NCBI GenBank assembly: GCA_027365475.1 | Contig: DAHXNI010000039.1 | Location: 1-64,000, forward strand | Direction of reading: 5' to 3' | DNA: 64,000 nt | Source of the DNA: Pseudomonadota bacterium | Lineage (GTDB): Bacteria; Pseudomonadota; Gammaproteobacteria; JAKAQQ01 | Shown: in pieces, positions 41,389 through 50,638 of the stretch | Position numbering within the stretch: the first letter of the stretch is position 1 | Layout of the letters: the number at the start of each line of letters is the position of its first letter | Notes under the pieces: model-generated | Databases searched by the model: none | What the model was told of the DNA's origin: nothing | Seen by the model: the letters and a program-made list of their open reading frames with translations, nothing else | Translations under genes and position numbers: made by a program

Positions 41389-41421
41389 CCCACTATCGGA
41401 CGGATAACGCTCAATAGAGAC
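41389..41421 (+). promoter_or_regulatory. Transfer-operon box A
   Basis: CCCACTAT, 15 bp, CAATAGAGAC, in a 33-bp stretch shared (25 of 33 bases) with box B at 46306-46338. Four to five bases downstream lies TTGCCG, and TAAGAT 18 bp further, a possible -35/-10 pair ending at the next start codon. A candidate site for the FlhC-like activator. Confidence 0.5.
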
Positions 41422-41450
41422 ATTGCCGCTACATTTGGGCGGCGTTTAAG

Positions 41451-43052
41451 ATGCCCTCTATGTTTTTCACGCGCCGTCACCCCGTCCCGGCTCCGGACCC
41501 TCCGGCCCGGCCTGTTGTGCGACGGTCTCCGTCAGAGATTCAGCACGGAATGATCGTCCCCGTCCAGATGGGAGCGCTACGGGAACGGCTGGGAATGGAT
41601 GAGCTGTTGCGGCACTGGAGCCTGGTGTGCGGGGATCCAGAAGCCGTGCAAACGATATCAGTCGTCGTCGACGCACTTATCGACTATCTCGGCGACCTGC
41701 CGTTCCACCCCGCGCGTTACGCCTCAAGCGGCGGCGCATTGCTGGCGGTCGCACGCTCCGGCCGGCATGCGGCGAATCTGGCCCAGCACATGGTATTTGG
41801 GGATCCGCTTTCCGCAGCCTGGCGCAAGGCTGCACCCTTCTGGCGTGCGGCCGCCATCATTGCCGCCCTCCTGCCGTGGGCTCCGGTGGCAGCCGCGTCC
41901 GTCGGCGTGTGGAGTGAGGGAGGGGCCCAGTGGGATGGCGCGGTCGAGGGGATTGGACCCTGGCTGGAGCGGAACGGGGAAGGGCATGTCTACTGGCTGA
42001 GCCCGCCCAACGCATCGAACACCGATGTCAGTTTTACTGCCGCGCTGGATATGGTCCCCCTGATCGGTCACCTGCTGCTCCCGCCAGAGGTTCGAACCCG
42101 GATGGAGGGATTGGAGGGCAACCCGCTCCGCACCATCTGTTCGACCTGGCTCAACCTGCATAGCCACGCAGGCAGCCACTCGCAGGATTTGTTGCGGGTC
42201 GTGGAGGCGACCCGGAGTCATGTGCTGCAGGCTGCGATCCACGGGGATCGCGAGTCCGCCACGCAGGCTGCCCCATTGCCGTTGATGCCGATTCTGGTGG
42301 GCGCTATCCGCGATGCAGTGGATGACCCCAACAGGTGCGTTTCCGTCCGCGAGGGAGTGGCCCGCATCGGTTTCCCGCACGGGCTCGACTTTATCGCGGC
42401 CGCACTGGCCCGCCACGGCGTGGTCTATCACAGCCACCATGCCTTGCTGCAACTTTTGTTCGACTACAATCTCATCATCTCGGTCGATCCCGAAACCGCG
42501 CCGGACGGGACCCGGGCACTGGTTCTGGCCTCCACTCTGGTGGCCTACCCTGACGCCGGCCCCGCACTTTTCCCACGCGTCAGCGACACGCGACCCAACG
42601 ACCCGCCGGCTGTCGGAAAGCCCCTTGGGGCCGAACCCCTTGGGGCCGGTCACACTGGGACGTCGGGCACCTCTCTGCCGCCTTCTCCCCAGCGCACCGC
42701 GGAACAGCCCGTCCCGACGCAACGCAACGGGGAATCCGCCTACATGGCGGAAGAGTTTGTGACGATCGCCAGGGCCATCGCGAGAACCTATGCCCGTCTG
42801 CCTGGTGCCATCGATCCAGAGGGATGGGTTTGGGTGCGCGTCAACGATATCCGCAAGCATTACGCGCTGATCGAGCCTTTGGAAATATGGATGGCGACCG
42901 AGGGACTGATCACACCCTGCAAAGGAGGAGGGCGCACCTTCCACTGCAAACGTGCGATCGACGGCCAGCCGGATGCGCAGTGCTACCGGTTCTCGCAGGA
43001 CAAACTGCGCGCCTATTTGCGACAGAACGCCCGAACCGGAAATCCGTCATGA
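41451..43052 (+). CDS. MobH/TraI_2-like protein without catalytic residues
   Basis: The N-terminal domain can be aligned by eye with MobH-family relaxases (SXT/IncC TraI): LPFHPARYASSGGALLAV corresponds to the segment with the HHH motif, FWRAAAIIAALLPWAP to the segment ending in the HD motif, and VYWLSPPNASNTDVS to the following His-rich segment. In each the His and Asp are replaced, so metal-dependent nicking is not expected. A second part (about 300-345, LDFIAAALARHGVVYHSHHA) may match the TraI_2 C-terminal domain. 533 aa. ATG at 41451 or 41460. It overlaps the coupling-protein gene as ATGA. A true relaxase may lie outside the window. Confidence 0.6.
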   Translation: MPSMFFTRRHPVPAPDPPARPVVRRSPSEIQHGMIVPVQMGALRERLGMDELLRHWSLVCGDPEAVQTISVVVDALIDYLGDLPFHPARYASSGGALLAVARSGRHAANLAQHMVFGDPLSAAWRKAAPFWRAAAIIAALLPWAPVAAASVGVWSEGGAQWDGAVEGIGPWLERNGEGHVYWLSPPNASNTDVSFTAALDMVPLIGHLLLPPEVRTRMEGLEGNPLRTICSTWLNLHSHAGSHSQDLLRVVEATRSHVLQAAIHGDRESATQAAPLPLMPILVGAIRDAVDDPNRCVSVREGVARIGFPHGLDFIAAALARHGVVYHSHHALLQLLFDYNLIISVDPETAPDGTRALVLASTLVAYPDAGPALFPRVSDTRPNDPPAVGKPLGAEPLGAGHTGTSGTSLPPSPQRTAEQPVPTQRNGESAYMAEEFVTIARAIARTYARLPGAIDPEGWVWVRVNDIRKHYALIEPLEIWMATEGLITPCKGGGRTFHCKRAIDGQPDAQCYRFSQDKLRAYLRQNARTGNPS

Positions 43053-44980
43053 GCTTGTTGAGCTACCAGCAGAATGATGGCGACCTCATCCGGCAGCCCT
43101 TCGAACTCGCGGCCGTGCTGGCTTGGGCCGGCGCGGCGCTCGGTCTGGGTAGCCTCTGGCTGTTCGGGTCGTATCCGTTCCTCTTTGTCGCGCCGGCTGC
43201 GTGCGGTTGCGTCCTGCTGGCCATCTGGCGGGGGATTCAGTGTGGCCGGATCCTGTCCACCCAGGCGGCGCTGTTCGATGACGATCATAGCGCCGTGACG
43301 GCGGAAAGCCTCCGCGCAATGGCCCGGGGGTCGCCACGCGTCTGGCTGGGCTGGGCCTTTGAGTGGGATGCCCGGGTGCGTCAACGCGCGCACCTTTTAC
43401 TCAATCATGGCGTCGAGAACGTCCTGGTCCCAAACTGGGTGTTGCGGCTCCGCGCGCAATGGAGGAAACGGAAAGACCCCGAGCAGGCCGACGACCGGGG
43501 GACGGAGAAGACGGGGCTCAGCTGGATACACAATATCGGCCAGGAGAAAGTGTTCTGGTTCGAACCCGCGCAGCGGGCCGGGCACACGCTCATCTTCGGT
43601 GTGCCGGGATCCGGCAAGACCAAAATGGCCGAACTGATCGCCACCCAGGCGATCGCACGCGGCGATGTGGTGCTCGTGATCGATCCCAAAGGCGACAAAG
43701 AACTGCAGGAGCGGTTGCGCATGGAAAGCCGCATCGCCAACCGTCCTTATGTCTATTTTCATCTGGCTCACCCGGAAGAGAGTGTCCGCTGGCAACCCAT
43801 CGCGCAGTGGACCCGTCCGACCGAGATCGCGTCACGCATTGCCGCGCTCATCCCCGGGGAGATGGGAGGGGATGTGTTCCAGGCGTTTTCCTGGATGACC
43901 CTCGCAACGGCCGCGCTGGCCGAGGTCCAGGTGCTGCACGAACAACCGACCATTGCCGATCTCAAGGCGGTGATCGAGGGCGATATGGATGTCACGCTCG
44001 AGCGGATCATCACGCACTGGCTGGGGCTCCATGTCCCGGACTGGCAGGTGAGTTTCAGCGCCATCAAGGCGCTCGAAACCGTCGGTACGGGAGTCGAGTC
44101 CGGACGCCGGGAACGGGCGGGACAACGTCCCATCGACAAGCTGGTCGCCTTTTACCGGAAAACAGGCACTCCGAGCGAGGATATCGACAACCTGATCTCC
44201 ATGGCCGCGCACAACAAGGATCACTACGGGAAGATGATCGCGACACTGAAGCCGCTGCTCCAGATTCTGACGTCCGGCAAGCTGCGCGAAATGCTGTCTC
44301 CGGATCCATCCCGTGATCCCGACGATCCGGCACGCCCCATCTGGGACATGCGACGCGTGCATGAACAAAAAGCCATCTGCTATGTCGGGCTCGATACCCT
44401 GTCCGACGCGACCGTCGGCGGGTCGGTCGGGTCGCTCATGATCGCGGAATGCGCCAGCGTGGCCGGCTATGTGTACAGCCACGGAGATCCGAGCCAGGTG
44501 CCGCGAACAACCCTCATCGTCGACGAGAGCGGGGAAGTGCTGAATGGCCCCCTCATCCAGATGGCCAACAAGTCCCGGGGAGCGGGCTTCGAGATTTACG
44601 CATTCGCCCAGACCTACAGCGAGTTTGCCGCCAAGCTGGAATCGGAGGCGAAGGGGCGCATGTTTGCGGGCAACTTCAACAATCTCATCGCCTTGCGGAC
44701 GCGCGATTCCGGGACCCAGAAGTACGTTATGGAACAGGTGGGCAAACGGCTGGTCAGCGATCCGACGCAATCCAGCAGCGTGTCGATGATGAATCTGACC
44801 GACGAAAGCCCCCTGGGATTCTCCGGATCGGTGTCCCAAAACATGCAGACCCGCGAGACCGAGACGTTTCCGGCTTCGCTTTTGGCCGTTCTGCCCAACT
44901 TCCATTATCTCGCCCTGATCGGGGGGCGCGTCATCAAGGGGCGCGCGCCCATCATCAAGAGGAGACCCCCCCTTGTCTGA
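43049..44980 (+). CDS. traD: Type IV coupling protein (TraD/VirD4)
   Basis: Inner-membrane ATPase that brings the relaxosome to the T4SS channel. Two membrane helices near the N-terminus (AAVLAWAGAALGLGSLWLFG and YPFLFVAPAACGCVLLAIW), Walker A GVPGSGKTKMAE, Walker B TTLIVDESGEVL, and the TraM-recognition part around FEIYAFAQTYSEFAAKL and GNFNNLIALRTRD. 643 aa. Start ATG 43049 overlaps the previous stop; a longer frame from 42824 lies inside the previous gene. Its pairing with a MobH-like protein and a DUF4400 protein matches SXT-type elements. Confidence 0.93.
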   Translation: MSLLSYQQNDGDLIRQPFELAAVLAWAGAALGLGSLWLFGSYPFLFVAPAACGCVLLAIWRGIQCGRILSTQAALFDDDHSAVTAESLRAMARGSPRVWLGWAFEWDARVRQRAHLLLNHGVENVLVPNWVLRLRAQWRKRKDPEQADDRGTEKTGLSWIHNIGQEKVFWFEPAQRAGHTLIFGVPGSGKTKMAELIATQAIARGDVVLVIDPKGDKELQERLRMESRIANRPYVYFHLAHPEESVRWQPIAQWTRPTEIASRIAALIPGEMGGDVFQAFSWMTLATAALAEVQVLHEQPTIADLKAVIEGDMDVTLERIITHWLGLHVPDWQVSFSAIKALETVGTGVESGRRERAGQRPIDKLVAFYRKTGTPSEDIDNLISMAAHNKDHYGKMIATLKPLLQILTSGKLREMLSPDPSRDPDDPARPIWDMRRVHEQKAICYVGLDTLSDATVGGSVGSLMIAECASVAGYVYSHGDPSQVPRTTLIVDESGEVLNGPLIQMANKSRGAGFEIYAFAQTYSEFAAKLESEAKGRMFAGNFNNLIALRTRDSGTQKYVMEQVGKRLVSDPTQSSSVSMMNLTDESPLGFSGSVSQNMQTRETETFPASLLAVLPNFHYLALIGGRVIKGRAPIIKRRPPLV

Positions 44981-45665
44981 CACGAACGGGCGACGATTGC
45001 GGGTCGTGCGCGACCTGGATGCGGAGGAGGTGATTCCGACCGGACCGGACATTTCCCGCGCCGAAATGCTGCATGCCGAGTATTTGCTGAACGGGGCGAT
45101 TGCCAGGCTGTCCCCGTCCGACCGGCAAGATCTCGGCCACTTCTTTGGGCTGGCGCCCCCCCTGCGCATCATCTGCATGCGCCTCGCGTTTTTCGTCTCG
45201 GACTGGCTGCCTGATCCGGAACGGAGGGGGCATGAATACGCACGCGACTCCGGACTCCTGGTGCGCTGTCTCAAAGACGGTGTGGCCCGGCTGCGCGGCC
45301 ACCCCGACTACATGGGTCGCCCGGCCAAGCAGGCCTTTCTCTATGGGCTGTTCAGCGCCGCGGTGAAAATGACGGAATGGCGGGTGTGGTCTCCCAAGGC
45401 CGGCGTCCCGGACGATCTTCCGCCGCCACCCTGCTACCGGCGCGAACCCCAGGGGCTCACGATCGAGGTCTGGGAGCCGCTGATCGTCCCGCTGTCCCGC
45501 TGGGTCGACCGGCGCGCCGGGCGCGCGCCCTATCTCAACCCCGTGGATCCGTATACCTCGCTCTCGCCGAAACGGATCGCCGATCACATCTCTTCGCGCA
45601 TCCTTGGTCTCCGCGTGGAGGCTCAGCTGGATTGGGAGTCCATCATCTCCCGTCTCGGAGACTAG
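44973..45665 (+). CDS. Unknown transfer-region protein, 230 aa
   Basis: Not recognised. TTG start at 44973 behind AGGAG, overlapping the coupling-protein stop. Soluble and mainly helical, with LSPSDRQDLGHFFGLAPPLR and KQAFLYGLFSAAVKMTEWRVW. The position between traD and the DUF4400 gene suggests a transfer role. Confidence 0.7.
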   Translation: MSDTNGRRLRVVRDLDAEEVIPTGPDISRAEMLHAEYLLNGAIARLSPSDRQDLGHFFGLAPPLRIICMRLAFFVSDWLPDPERRGHEYARDSGLLVRCLKDGVARLRGHPDYMGRPAKQAFLYGLFSAAVKMTEWRVWSPKAGVPDDLPPPPCYRREPQGLTIEVWEPLIVPLSRWVDRRAGRAPYLNPVDPYTSLSPKRIADHISSRILGLRVEAQLDWESIISRLGD

Positions 45666-45670
45666 ACCCG

Positions 45671-46303
45671 ATGTCAGGCCACCTGAAAGTCTGGGTCTTT
45701 GGAATCGTCCTGATCTTTGTGGTGGTGTCGGTGCTGACCTCCCAGAAGAAGCTGATTGCCATGACCAAAAACGAGATCCACCTGACCCGCGCCATCATGG
45801 GGGAGTCCTTCAACTCGCCGCTGGTGGGGGATGCCAATCGCGCTGATGCGGGCTTGCTGCGCATGGCCCGTGCATCCAGATCCCAGGAATACCTGATGAC
45901 ACACCGCAGCCAGGCGTATCCCGTCCTGGGCCATCTCGCGGGACATCTCTCCGCTCTGGCCGAGCGCAAGGGCGCCGTCCTCTTCTACGGCATCTGCTAC
46001 CGGTCGGCGCTGCTGTGGGAATACTGGGTGGTGCCCGGCCTGATCCTGTTCGGGGCCACCCTGACCGACGCTCTGGCGAGGCGCCGGATCTTTGCGGCCC
46101 GCTCCGTACCACCCCAGATTGTCGGCTTCGATATCTCCCGCCACGGAGGGATCGCGGGCCTCGGGATGCTCCTGGTGTATATCATCCTGCCCTGGCCCGT
46201 GTATGGCGTCCTGCCCTTTTTCGTGCCGCCCGCAGCGGCTCTGGCCCTGTGTGCGGCCGCGTATGGCGCGATCGTGACTCTCCCGGCCCGCCCGGTCAAA
46301 TAA
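45671..46303 (+). CDS. DUF4400-like conjugative-element membrane protein
   Basis: Resembles the DUF4400 family (integrating conjugative element membrane protein), which usually lies next to traD. One helix at the N-terminus (VWVFGIVLIFVVVSVLTS), a soluble part with HRSQAYPVLGHLAG, then helices YWVVPGLILFGATLTDAL, GLGMLLVYIILPWPVYGVL and a last one; the segment RRIFAARSVPPQIVGFDISRH lies between. 210 aa. ATG at 45671; the frame extends far upstream inside the previous gene without support. Confidence 0.7.
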   Translation: MSGHLKVWVFGIVLIFVVVSVLTSQKKLIAMTKNEIHLTRAIMGESFNSPLVGDANRADAGLLRMARASRSQEYLMTHRSQAYPVLGHLAGHLSALAERKGAVLFYGICYRSALLWEYWVVPGLILFGATLTDALARRRIFAARSVPPQIVGFDISRHGGIAGLGMLLVYIILPWPVYGVLPFFVPPAAALALCAAAYGAIVTLPARPVK

Positions 46304-46305
46304 TG

Positions 46306-46338
46306 CCCACTATAGAGCGGTTTGAGCGCAATAGAGAC
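46306..46338 (+). promoter_or_regulatory. Transfer-operon box B
   Basis: CCCACTAT, 15 bp, CAATAGAGAC; same motif and same spacing as box A. TTGATC follows at about the same distance as TTGCCG after box A, and GATAAT lies 18 bp beyond it, just before the virB11 start. Confidence 0.55.
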
Positions 46339-46377
46339 CTTGATCTACGCGCGCGCGGTTACGGATAATGCCGATCC

Positions 46378-47436
46378 ATGGGCATGCCGGATTTTTTACG
46401 CGCGTTTCTGGTGCCGATTCAGGATCTGATATCGGATCCGTCAGTATCTGAAATCGCCTACAACGGTGACCAGAGTGCCCACCCGCTTTGGATCGAGCGG
46501 GGCGGACGCATGGTGGAAGATGCGCGCCCTCTGGCGGCGGATACGGTCGTGAACCTGATTTCGGTTCTGGCCCGCTCGGTCGGCCGCGAGGTCAAATCCG
46601 CAGCCGGGCCGGAAGCCCTGCTCGATGCCCGGATGGAGGGCTTCCGTGTGGCGGCCGTGCTCACCCCAGTGGCACTCCACGGTCCCGTGTTTTCCGTCCG
46701 CCGCCACGCGGAGCGGCGTATCCCGCTCGCATCCTACTTCCCGGAAGATGATCCCGGCCGGCCCGCGCCTATCTTCGCCGACCCGTCGGACGCAGTGTCT
46801 CTCGCCACGCGCACGGACATACTGGACTGGACGGGATCGCTCCTGACACGGCCCGTCAATGTCATCGTGAGCGGCGGAACCTCGACCGGCAAAACATCGT
46901 TCATCAATAGCCTGATCGGCGGTATTCCGGCCGACGAACGGGTGCTCACGCTGGAAGATACGGCCGAACTCAGGGTCGAAGTCCCGAACTGGGTTGCGCT
47001 CGAGGCCCACCCGGACAACGGACTCACGCTGCGCCATCTCGTGCGCATGGCGCTCCGCCTCCGCCCGGACCGGATTCTGGTCGGAGAGGTCCGTGGTGCC
47101 GAGGCCTTCGATCTCATGCAGGCCCTCAATACCGGTCACTCCGGGGCTGCCACGCTGCATGCCAACAGCGCCACGGAAGCGCTGCACCGTCTCGAAACCC
47201 TGGTCCTCACAGCCAATGTCGGCTGGCCGCCTCTGGCCATCCGGAAGCAAATTTCCCGTACCATCGATTACGTCGTCCAGCTGACCCGCAGCAAGGGCCG
47301 CCGGGAAGTATCGGAAGTGATCGCCCTGCGCGGGGCCGACGACGAGGGGTCCTATCTTTTCGATCGCCTGTGGCCACCGGATCGTTCGCGGCGAGCCACC
47401 TCTGTTTCTCCAACCATTGTGAGGTCTGCGCCATGA
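46378..47436 (+). CDS. virB11: VirB11/TrbB-type T4SS ATPase
   Basis: Hexameric ATPase at the base of the T4SS. Walker A SGGTSTGKTSF, Asp box LTLEDTAELR, Walker B DRILVGEVRG, His box GHSGAATLHANS. 352 aa, standard for VirB11. First gene of the main T4SS operon behind box B; overlaps virB2 as ATGA. A start at 46384 is also possible. Confidence 0.95.
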   Translation: MGMPDFLRAFLVPIQDLISDPSVSEIAYNGDQSAHPLWIERGGRMVEDARPLAADTVVNLISVLARSVGREVKSAAGPEALLDARMEGFRVAAVLTPVALHGPVFSVRRHAERRIPLASYFPEDDPGRPAPIFADPSDAVSLATRTDILDWTGSLLTRPVNVIVSGGTSTGKTSFINSLIGGIPADERVLTLEDTAELRVEVPNWVALEAHPDNGLTLRHLVRMALRLRPDRILVGEVRGAEAFDLMQALNTGHSGAATLHANSATEALHRLETLVLTANVGWPPLAIRKQISRTIDYVVQLTRSKGRREVSEVIALRGADDEGSYLFDRLWPPDRSRRATSVSPTIVRSAP

Positions 47437-47774
47437 TGAAGCATCTGCATCGCCTTTTCCGCCCCCGGTTCACGATCAATCTCGACAGCCCCTGGATCGC
47501 CTCCCCGATCGTGGCCCTCGGCGCACTCGCGCTCCCCGCTCTCGCAAAGGCTCAGGGCAGCATGCCGTGGATGGGGGCGCTCACGGAAGTCGAAACCGCG
47601 CTCGGCGGACCGGTTGCGCGCGCCATCGCCACGATCCTGGTCATCATTCTCGGCTTCCTCATCGCCTTCGGTGAAGTGCGCGGGTTTCTGGGACTGTTCC
47701 TGCGGGTGACCTTCGGGCTCACTTTGGTCTTCGCCGCCGCCACCTGGCTCAACATGCTGATCCCGGGCTTCTGA
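47433..47774 (+). CDS. virB2: VirB2/TrbC-type pilin
   Basis: Major pilus subunit. 113 aa with a signal peptide ending near ALAKA (about residue 40), then two hydrophobic helices (ARAIATILVIILGFLIAFGE and LFLRVTFGLTLVFAAATWL) joined by a short loop with EVRG, the pattern of TrbC/VirB2. Start ATG 47433 overlaps the virB11 stop, with GAGGT nine bases upstream. Confidence 0.88.
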   Translation: MMKHLHRLFRPRFTINLDSPWIASPIVALGALALPALAKAQGSMPWMGALTEVETALGGPVARAIATILVIILGFLIAFGEVRGFLGLFLRVTFGLTLVFAAATWLNMLIPGF

Positions 47775-47786
47775 CCCGCCCGGTCC

Positions 47787-48110
47787 ATGCGCCGCAACCC
47801 GGTCTACCGCGTCTTGATCGAACCCATCCTGTTCATGGGCGTGAACAAACGTATTGGCATCTTCAATCTGCTGATCACGTTCGCGTTCGTGATGATCCAG
47901 CGATGGGTCTGGTATCTGCCCATCGGCATTCTCATCCACGTGGTGCTGCGCCACTACCACAAGAAGGAACCCCTCCTGCTCGAGGTCAACCAGCGCTTCC
48001 GGCGGCAGGGGACCTACTATGATCCCTGGTGGCACCCCTTCGACCGGCGCTATTCCACGGCCGACAAAAACGCTTATCGGCCCCCCACGCTGGGACGCGA
48101 CCTGCCGTGA
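47787..48110 (+). CDS. virB3: VirB3/TrbD-type protein
   Basis: Short inner-membrane T4SS protein: NPVYRVLIEPILFMGV at the N-terminus, then one or two helices (IFNLLITFAFVMIQRWVWYL and PIGILIHVVLRHY). 107 aa, usual for VirB3. Its stop overlaps the virB4 start as TGATG. Confidence 0.88.
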   Translation: MRRNPVYRVLIEPILFMGVNKRIGIFNLLITFAFVMIQRWVWYLPIGILIHVVLRHYHKKEPLLLEVNQRFRRQGTYYDPWWHPFDRRYSTADKNAYRPPTLGRDLP

Positions 48111-50638
48111 TGAACCTGGCAGCCAAGCGGCGTGAGTTTCTGTCCGCCGAACGCCCGTTCTCGGAACTGGTGCCGTGGTCCGTGCGACTCGGATCCGCCG
48201 CCATCCTGCTCAAGGACGGCAGCGTCATGGTGTGCTACCGGATCCGCGGCATGGACCCGGACCAGATGGACGCCGCCGGCTACGAGCGGATCACCGAACT
48301 CATGGATCAGGCCTGGAAACTGATGGATGACCGTGGATCGCTCTGGGTGAACCTGACCCGGACGCGTCTCAAGGACGGGGATTTCAGATGGTGGCCGCCC
48401 GAAGACGCGCCCGCGCAGCCGAAGCTGGATCACGCCTTCCGCAAGGCGTGGCGCACATCGATCCTGGGTTCGCGCTGGTACGAAAACCGGGTGGTCCTGT
48501 CCATTCTCCTCGCCCCCGAACGCAGCCTGAGCGGGCGCTATCTCGACCGGGTGGGACGGCTGGCCCACGAGGAGGGTTTGTCCCTGCCCCAGGCGCTACT
48601 CCGTGCGGCCCGGACGTCTTTGGGTTCGGCCGCGCAACTCGAGTCGGAAGCGTCCGGCCTCCTGACGCTCCTTTCCGAGCTCGAGTCGACGGCCGCCCAG
48701 ATTGCCGATGTGCTGTCCCCGCTGGCGCCGACCCGGCTTTCCGGGGATACCCTCGTCTCGACCCTGCATGATCTGGTTTCGCCGGCCAATGCCGGTCAGC
48801 CGGTCCGCCTGCCGGAAACCGAATATCTCGACACCGGCCTGCCGGACTGTTTTCTGGATGCCCACGGCAAAACGCTCCGTTTCGATGGTGCCGGCGGCGA
48901 GCGGCACTTGGCGCTGCTCACCCTGCGCGCCTGGCCGGAAGCAACCCTGCCCGGTTTGCTCGACGGACTCGCGCGCATCGATGGTTCCATCACCTACGCG
49001 CTGTCCTTCCGGTTCTGCCCGCAGGCGCAGGCCGAATCAGCCATCCGCCAGGCGCGGTCCTATCATCTCGCCCTCCAGGTCTCCTTCAAAAACTATATCA
49101 AGCAGGCCGCCGGGCGCACAGCCGAACCCGTTGCCGACCGTCCGCAGCATGTGCGCTACGTGGAGGAGGCCGACGAGGCCCTGTCCAATCTGTCCCGTGA
49201 CCGATTCGGATATCTGGGGCTCGCCATCTCATGCTTTGGCGACACCGCAGAACAGGCCGAAGCGCTGGCGCAGCAGGTGACCCAGATGATCCAGCAGCTC
49301 GGATTTCTCGTGATCCGCGAAGGCCAGTACGCGCTCGGCACGTTCGCGTCGACCCTGCCCGGACAGTGGGCCGAAAGCGTGCGCTGGCACATCATGACCA
49401 CCGCCAATTTCAGCGATCTGTTCCCAGCCCGCCTGGTCCAACCGGGCGGTGTCGAAGATGCCGAGTTCTCGAAAAATACCGGCAGCCGGATTGGCCCGCT
49501 CGCAGTGTTCCCGACCAGCGAACGGAGCCTGTACCGGCATCTGCCCACCATCGGCGGGGTCGGTCACACCATCGTGGTGGGCCCCACGGGAGCAGGCAAA
49601 TCGACGCTCATGAACTTTCTGATCAGCCACTGGCTGGGCTATCCGCGCGCACGGGTCTATGTGTTCGACCAGAAGTATTCGTGCCGGATCCCGATCGTGC
49701 TCCAGGGCGGCACCTATATCGATCTGGCCCTGAATGACGATTTCAAGATGAACCCGCTCGCCCTGCTCGAAGACGAACGCGAAGTGGGCTGGGTGGCCGA
49801 ATGGGTCCAGGCACTCATGGAAAGCCGCGACCGGCGGCTGGACGCGCGGGAATCACTGGCCCTGACCGAAGCGGTGAAGCGCGTGCGGGCGGCCGGCGCG
49901 GGTCTCAGAACCCTGTCCAATCTGGTGTCGATCCTGCCCGACGATCTCCAACCCCTGCTCGGCGAGTGGGTGCGCGGAGGCGGACCGGGCACCGTGCGCC
50001 AGGAGGGGCGGTACGGCCGCTTCTTTGACAATGTGCGCGACGACTTCAATACGGAGCCCTTCATCGGGGTCGAGCTCGGCCTGCTCGCGCGCCAGTCGCC
50101 CCGGGTCGCGGTTGCCGCCCTGGAATACATGGATCGTAAGATCCGCCGCTCCCTCGACGGATCGCCGACCTTCATCTATGTCGAGGAGGCTTGGTTCGCA
50201 CTTTCGGATCCCCACTTTTCGGTCCAGATCGACATCTGGCTCAGAACCCTGCGCAGCTTGAACGGCGTGGTCTATCTGGCCACCCAATCCCTCACGGAAA
50301 TTGCCGAGTCACCCTCTTTTGGGCTGCTGCTCGACTCGATTCCGAACCGCATTTTTCTGCCGAATGCAAATGCCGCGAACCAGCATCGCGACCTGTACGT
50401 GCAGAAGTTCGGGCTCAACGCCCGCCAGGTCGAGATCGTTTCCAAAGCCCGGCCGCGTCACGACTACTACCTGTCCAGCGAAGGCGGGGGGCGGCTGGTC
50501 GGTTGCGGGCTCACCGGCTGGATGCGCGACATGGTCCGCTCCGACCGCGAGGCGCTCCAGCTGCTCGAAACCGTCAGCGGCTCGGCCCATCCTGCCCAAA
50601 CTTATTTCAACCAGATCCACAAGGGAGAAACACCATGA
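48110..50638 (+). CDS. virB4: VirB4/TrbE-type T4SS ATPase
   Basis: Largest ATPase of the T4SS, needed for pilus assembly. Walker A VVGPTGAGKSTLMNF, Walker B FIYVEEAWFAL, and motif RSLNGVVYLATQSLTEI with the conserved Gln. The N-terminal part carries the CagE/TrbE/VirB domain. 842 aa, the TrbE size. Start ATG 48110; the frame opens upstream at 48029 inside virB3. Confidence 0.95.
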   Translation: MNLAAKRREFLSAERPFSELVPWSVRLGSAAILLKDGSVMVCYRIRGMDPDQMDAAGYERITELMDQAWKLMDDRGSLWVNLTRTRLKDGDFRWWPPEDAPAQPKLDHAFRKAWRTSILGSRWYENRVVLSILLAPERSLSGRYLDRVGRLAHEEGLSLPQALLRAARTSLGSAAQLESEASGLLTLLSELESTAAQIADVLSPLAPTRLSGDTLVSTLHDLVSPANAGQPVRLPETEYLDTGLPDCFLDAHGKTLRFDGAGGERHLALLTLRAWPEATLPGLLDGLARIDGSITYALSFRFCPQAQAESAIRQARSYHLALQVSFKNYIKQAAGRTAEPVADRPQHVRYVEEADEALSNLSRDRFGYLGLAISCFGDTAEQAEALAQQVTQMIQQLGFLVIREGQYALGTFASTLPGQWAESVRWHIMTTANFSDLFPARLVQPGGVEDAEFSKNTGSRIGPLAVFPTSERSLYRHLPTIGGVGHTIVVGPTGAGKSTLMNFLISHWLGYPRARVYVFDQKYSCRIPIVLQGGTYIDLALNDDFKMNPLALLEDEREVGWVAEWVQALMESRDRRLDARESLALTEAVKRVRAAGAGLRTLSNLVSILPDDLQPLLGEWVRGGGPGTVRQEGRYGRFFDNVRDDFNTEPFIGVELGLLARQSPRVAVAALEYMDRKIRRSLDGSPTFIYVEEAWFALSDPHFSVQIDIWLRTLRSLNGVVYLATQSLTEIAESPSFGLLLDSIPNRIFLPNANAANQHRDLYVQKFGLNARQVEIVSKARPRHDYYLSSEGGGRLVGCGLTGWMRDMVRSDREALQLLETVSGSAHPAQTYFNQIHKGETP

